Shown here: positions 20,971 to 23,975 of the stretch, piece after piece
Numbering within the stretch: position 1 is the stretch's first letter
Layout of the letters: every line of letters starts with the position of its first letter
IMG/VR virus record: IMGVR_UViG_3300010354_000654
Location: 1 to 23,975 of that record
Source of the DNA: a virus
Length of the DNA: 23,975 bases
Direction: 5' to 3' (one strand)
The notes under the pieces: generated by a model
Told to the model about the DNA's origin: nothing
Seen by the model: only the letters and a program-made list of their open reading frames with translations
Databases searched by the model: none
Position numbers and translations under genes: made by a program

Positions 20971-21927
20971 TCAATCATCAACTAGTTTTTGAAAGTAAGC
21001 AAGAGCATCATCTTCGTCTTCATCCTCAGATTCTTGAGTGATTTTGGGAAGTGAAGGAGTCTTCGATTTGGAACGAGCATAAGATTGCTCAAGTTCTTCC
21101 ACGACTTTGCTCTCTACTGAAGGAGTTTCAGTATAAGATTCATACTCATCTTCTTGCTCAACCACAGCACGGGATTGGGATGGAGCAGTCTTTTGACCAA
21201 GAACATACTTCAGACGCTTCTCAAGATCATCATAGGACTTGAATTGATCTGCTGAAGTCAGAGCGGTAAGTGAATACTGCTTTTTCCAGAGACCTTCAAG
21301 TGCATCATCATCATCCAGAAGAGGAGAAACAGATTCAAACTCAGACTTGTCATAGTTCCAGTAACCATCAACCTTACGAATCTTCAGTTTGAAGTTAGCG
21401 CCTTGCCAGAAGTCAAAGGGATTGATTGGAGTTTCATCTTCGAACTCAGGTTGCATCGATGCCATCACCTTGTCAAAGATTTTCTTACCATACTTGAACA
21501 GGAAGACCTTACCTTCGTTTTGAGGATTTACAGGATCCTTCACAACATAGATGTTACTGTAATAAGACAGTTTGCGTTTTTGCTTACGCACAGTTTCTTT
21601 GTTTGTTTCCGTGCCAGTATTCCAGAGTTCACGATTATATTCGGACACGGGATCTTTCTGACCCACAGTAGTCAAAGAGTTTTCAATGTACCAACCACCA
21701 GGACCTTGAAAGGCATGGGAGTACATCTTTGCCCAGGGAAGTTCTTCACCTTCAGGGGCAGGGAGGAAACGGATAACAGCAAAACCGTTACCAGTTTTAT
21801 CCAGTTCTGGTTTCCATAGGCGGTCATCTTCTCCGCCACTTGTAGTATTCATCTTCTCAACTTCTTTTACCAGTTTAGAAGTGAGAGAACCCAGCTTGGA
21901 TTGTTTTTTAAGGTCTGCAAAAGACAT
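20971..21927 (-). CDS. gp32: gp32 single-stranded DNA-binding protein, zinc cysteines lost
   Basis: A 318-residue protein (T4 gp32 has 301). The N-terminus MSFADLKKQSKLGSLTSKLV is the cooperative-binding LAST-type region. The core OB domain spans about 35-240, with NGFAVIRFLPAPEGEELPWA, GGWYIENSLTTVG and WNYDKSEF. The acidic tail (ESEDEDEDD) and final AYFQKLVDD recruit replication partners, as in T4. The zinc site of T4 (His64, Cys77, Cys87, Cys90) is represented by His71, Asn83, Asp92 and Ser95, so zinc binding is lost while the loop stays. The gene has a clear ribosome site (GAGGTAATCT before ATG). gp32 coats single-stranded DNA in replication, recombination and repair, and works with gp59 upstream. 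Confidence 0.92.
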   Translation of the reverse strand: MSFADLKKQSKLGSLTSKLVKEVEKMNTTSGGEDDRLWKPELDKTGNGFAVIRFLPAPEGEELPWAKMYSHAFQGPGGWYIENSLTTVGQKDPVSEYNRELWNTGTETNKETVRKQKRKLSYYSNIYVVKDPVNPQNEGKVFLFKYGKKIFDKVMASMQPEFEDETPINPFDFWQGANFKLKIRKVDGYWNYDKSEFESVSPLLDDDDALEGLWKKQYSLTALTSADQFKSYDDLEKRLKYVLGQKTAPSQSRAVVEQEDEYESYTETPSVESKVVEELEQSYARSKSKTPSLPKITQESEDEDEDDALAYFQKLVDD

Positions 21928-21975
21928 TAGATTACCTCGGATTAATAGGATTTGGCTTTTGTGTACTTCGTTATT

Positions 21976-22320
21976 CTACAGGTCGGAACCTGTTTTGTCA
22001 ATCTGTTTTTTCATGACCTCAAGCATTTTGGACATATTGTTCAAAATGATGTTCATGTCAGTTCCAGAAGGAAGACCCATCATCACTGCGGATTGAGTAA
22101 TGCGTTCTTTCATTTCAACTGCTTCTGGATCATCAGATAAACTCAGTCTTGTATAAAGAACTTTTTGTTTATCCAATAAACGTTCAAGAAGTTCTACATG
22201 TTCCAGTTTTTCTTCTTTAGACATTGAAGGAAATTTGAAAACGTTTGAGTAAACGTCTTCTTGCAATTCACTTATTTCAGCCATCTCAGCACGGACGACC
22301 TCTGAATCAAAAAACTTCAT
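21976..22320 (-). CDS. DUF1825-like protein
   Basis: A 114-residue helical protein. It begins KFFDSEVVRAEMAEISELQE, continues with EHVELLERLLDKQKVLYTRL and SLSDDPEAVEMKERI, and ends in NNMSKMLEVMKKQID. This matches my memory of the cyanobacterial DUF1825 family (start FFDSEIV, a central E-x-x-LLE block, then RxxLSDD and an amphipathic C-terminal helix). The family has no settled function to my knowledge. The start overlaps the gp59 stop (ATGA), so the two are coupled. T4 has nothing between 59 and 32, so this is an insertion relative to T4. A role in replication, late transcription or host takeover is inferred from position only. Confidence 0.7.
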   Translation of the reverse strand: MKFFDSEVVRAEMAEISELQEDVYSNVFKFPSMSKEEKLEHVELLERLLDKQKVLYTRLSLSDDPEAVEMKERITQSAVMMGLPSGTDMNIILNNMSKMLEVMKKQIDKTGSDL

Positions 22321-22913
22321 GAACCCTCCAGAACAATTTCTTTCAATATTTTACGATAACGGAATACATCTATATGTAGGAAAGGAGAATACTTCTTTAT
22401 TTTTTTACTGACGGTTTCCCACACTGGGTCATTTAGTTTTTCGTCAAACTTTTTCCCGAACAGGAATATTTTATCACAAATTACCAGTGTTTCAAGACTA
22501 ATTTTCCCGCTCAGGAAACTTTTTAAAACTGGTGGATGCCCTTTAGAGCATTTAAAAACTTCTTCAAATTTATTTTCACTGAAGAGAACTTCAGTTTCTT
22601 GTTTAAAATTATACGATAATGATTGAACTCTTCTCTGCCAATCATTATAGTTTTGTTCTCCGTTCTTTACAATCTCACCTATCCATAGAAACTGAGGATC
22701 GGTACATGAGATAAAGTTTGCTACAAAAAAGTTTTCAACTTCTTCGTCTGTTTTTTGTCTCGAAATTTTTTCGAACCAAAAACGATCCTTTCTCCTATAA
22801 AAAGATTGAATGGATGCTCTGGATTTTTTACAATACTTATGGTAGTCGTATGATTCTTTAGAAAAATGATTCTTTAATGCCAAATATGTTTTATAACAAT
22901 CAAAGGGAGCCAT
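22317..22913 (-). CDS. gp59: gp59 helicase loader
   Basis: A 198-residue protein (T4 gp59 has 217). The N-terminus FDCYKTYLALKNHFSKESYD followed by DYHKYCKKSRASIQSFYRRK and DRFWFEKISR matches T4 YKLYLMIKQHMNGKYDVIKYN and RRDKYFFQKL. FFVANFISCTDPQFLWIGEI matches ISNLVANQDAWIGDI, and the C-terminal part with SLETLVICDKIFLFGKKFDE and a final helix also fits. gp59 loads gp41 helicase onto forked DNA coated by gp32. It starts 3 nt after the gp33 stop and ends overlapping the DUF1825-like gene. The T4 order 33-59-32 is kept. Confidence 0.85.
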   Translation of the reverse strand: MAPFDCYKTYLALKNHFSKESYDYHKYCKKSRASIQSFYRRKDRFWFEKISRQKTDEEVENFFVANFISCTDPQFLWIGEIVKNGEQNYNDWQRRVQSLSYNFKQETEVLFSENKFEEVFKCSKGHPPVLKSFLSGKISLETLVICDKIFLFGKKFDEKLNDPVWETVSKKIKKYSPFLHIDVFRYRKILKEIVLEGS

Positions 22914-22916
22914 TCA

Positions 22917-23174
22917 TCAAAAAACAATTTTAGCGCGTGATGTTTTCTTCAAGAAGTTTAATTCCATTGCCTCATACTTTATTTTCTCTTTGAGAGGCTT
23001 TGAAATTAATTTGGGGACTGATTCAATATCGATATTATTTTCTTCACAAAAATGAATAATCGCGTCGATATAATTCATATCCGAATTATCTTTGACAAGA
23101 GTTTCTATCTCTTGAGCAAATTTGGAGGGACAGAAAAACTTACTTTCGAGTATCTTTTCTAATTCATTCTCCAT
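22917..23174 (-). CDS. gp33: gp33 late transcription co-activator
   Basis: An 85-residue protein. A run reading MNYIDAIIHFCEENNIDIES followed by ISKPLKEKIKYEAMELNFLK aligns with T4 gp33 MSYLEATTAFLEENSI and GIIEKIQSEAIDENLL. In T4, gp33 binds the RNA polymerase beta flap and bridges it to the gp45 sliding clamp, with gp55, to activate late promoters. T4 gp33 has 112 residues; this one lacks part of the N-terminus and ends in AKIVF. I chose ATG at 23174: the longer frame begins with TTG at 23198 and has no ribosome site, while ACTAGGT precedes the ATG. It overlaps the end of the exonuclease gene by 11 nt. Confidence 0.8.
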   Translation of the reverse strand: MENELEKILESKFFCPSKFAQEIETLVKDNSDMNYIDAIIHFCEENNIDIESVPKLISKPLKEKIKYEAMELNFLKKTSRAKIVF

Positions 23175-23844
23175 CTGACCTAGTATTGTGATGTACAAAT
23201 TCTTTGATGTAGCGAACTAATAACTTAATATAATCCCCTTTGTTCCTTTTGTCAAATACTTTCACTTCTCCACTAGGAGTTACCATTAAAGTAATTAATT
23301 TTTTAATTGATTTACCAGTCAATTCATAATACATCGCTGCATATGCAGTCTCTTGAACAAAGTAGTTTTCAATCCACTCTTCTGGTTTGATTTTATCTGA
23401 TGTTTTAAAGTCGATTACAGCAAGTTCTCCTTCGTATTCTGCAATACAATCAACTCTACCTGCGAGTCCAAAATATTCAGAATATAAAGTTCTTTCAATT
23501 GCATGAATATTATTTATCTTATCAAGATAAGGTTTTGCGTGAATGAACATTATCTTTGTGAGGGGTTGATAATCGTTCCAGTTCAGTTCCTTGTTCTCAA
23601 GGTAATCTTGGCAAACTTGGTGAAAGTCAGTTCCTCTTGCTGTTGCTCTTTTAGTAATACGATTTGCTTCTTCAAGACCAACACGCTCTCGCCACTTCAC
23701 AAAAATCTGACGATTGTAGAAAGAAGTTACAGACGTAATAGATGGCACCCAGTCTCCATTTGGTAGATTATAGAGACGGATGCCATTCTGTTCTTTCTTT
23801 TCTAGTTCAAGTTCACCTAAAAAATTACAATGATTAAAACTCAT
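23164..23844 (-). CDS. PD-(D/E)XK exonuclease (RecB/Cas4-like fold)
   Basis: A 226-residue protein. Motifs of the RecB-type nuclease superfamily appear in order: RGTDFHQVCQDYL (His75), ERTLYSE (Glu117), FGLAGRVDCIAEY (Asp132), LAVIDFKTS (Asp145, Lys147) and VQETAYAAMYYE (Gln164, Tyr168). The order H, E, D, DxK, QxxxY is that of the RecB, Cas4 and MGME1-type exonucleases. Such proteins are common in T4-like cyanophages beside gp33 and probably degrade host DNA or act in recombination. In T4 this place holds dsbA and rnh. The start overlaps the upstream partial gene by 4 nt (ATGA). Confidence 0.85.
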   Translation of the reverse strand: MSFNHCNFLGELELEKKEQNGIRLYNLPNGDWVPSITSVTSFYNRQIFVKWRERVGLEEANRITKRATARGTDFHQVCQDYLENKELNWNDYQPLTKIMFIHAKPYLDKINNIHAIERTLYSEYFGLAGRVDCIAEYEGELAVIDFKTSDKIKPEEWIENYFVQETAYAAMYYELTGKSIKKLITLMVTPSGEVKVFDKRNKGDYIKLLVRYIKEFVHHNTRSDGE

Positions 23845-23975
23845 ACTCCGATTTCCATTTTTGCAAGGATGTATTCTTTCACCAATCCAGAGCGAACAAT
23901 ATCATCAACTCCAAATTCAATAATATCAATAGAAGGCATAATACGAAGAACTTTCATAAAGTCAACGATACCATT
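23841..23975 (-). CDS. phoH: PhoH-like protein, C-terminal end (cut by window)
   Basis: Only the last 44 residues lie in the window; the frame is open to the edge. They read NGIVDFMKVLRIMPSIDIIE, then FGVDDIVRSGLVKEYILAKM. This fits the end of PhoH-family ATPases, where a helix (GLxxxxxVLxxIxGI) and a strand (xxxFxxxDVVRHxLVxxIxxAY) close the fold. PhoH is common in cyanophages and often counted among phosphate-stress genes, although its phage role is unsettled. The stop overlaps the start of the exonuclease gene (ATGA). Other recombination or helicase proteins are possible given the short stretch. Confidence 0.6.
   Translation of the reverse strand, partial: NGIVDFMKVLRIMPSIDIIEFGVDDIVRSGLVKEYILAKMEIGV

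Noticed and set aside
21403-21819. Plus-strand 138-codon frame opposite gp32
   Set aside because: It lies inside gp32, which is a certain gene, and no ribosome site or family pattern is seen.
1-23975. CRISPR array, insertion sequence, integrase or attachment site
   Set aside because: No regularly spaced repeats, transposase or integrase motifs were seen. A tRNA alone at the left edge is normal for this phage type.

Overview
The window looks like part of a T4-like cyanophage genome (a myovirus of marine Synechococcus or Prochlorococcus). The evidence is a set of recognisable T4 homologues (gp4, gp5, gp26, gp27-like, gp32, gp33, gp48, gp51-like, gp53, gp59), AT-rich coding sequence, very tight gene packing, T4-type late promoter octamers, and cyanobacterium-related accessory genes (a CP12-like protein and a DUF1825-like protein). 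All identifications come from reading the translated sequences and from memory of the families. No database search was run.

Positions 1-556 hold a tRNA-Leu(UAA) and two small unknown genes, all on the minus strand. Positions 594-17900 form one long minus-strand block of late structural genes. In transcription order (right to left) these are: a tail-tube-fold baseplate protein, gp26, a gp51-like hub assembly protein, and a tape-measure-like hub protein carrying an SGNH hydrolase domain. Next come a second large tape-measure-like protein with lysozyme-like and M23-like domains, a gp27-like hub protein, a 70-residue CP12-like protein, and a gp5-like OB-fold hub protein without a lysozyme domain. 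The block ends with a 1349-residue PA14-repeat virion protein, a beta-repeat needle-like protein, and two related fibre-type proteins. Several genes overlap by 1 to 17 nt, which suggests translational coupling.

Positions 17943-20970 are a plus-strand island holding gp4 (TnsA-like nuclease fold, head completion), an unknown protein, gp48 (tail tube cap) and gp53 (baseplate wedge). Canonical late octamers TATAAATA and CATAAATA precede gp4 and gp48.

Positions 20971-23975 return to the minus strand with the replication and late-transcription cluster. In transcription order it reads: the C-terminus of a probable PhoH-like ATPase, a PD-(D/E)XK exonuclease, gp33 (late transcription co-activator), gp59 (helicase loader), a DUF1825-like protein, and gp32 (single-stranded DNA-binding protein). 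T4 has the same 33-59-32 order, but here the DUF1825-like gene sits between 59 and 32. gp33 made here would act with a late sigma factor on the late octamers that drive the structural genes in the rest of the window.

The most notable points are a CP12-like metabolic inhibitor inside the baseplate hub operon, peptidoglycan- and ester-hydrolase-type domains moved from gp5 into two tape-measure-like proteins, a gp32 that has lost its zinc-binding cysteines, and a leucine tRNA with a short class I variable arm.
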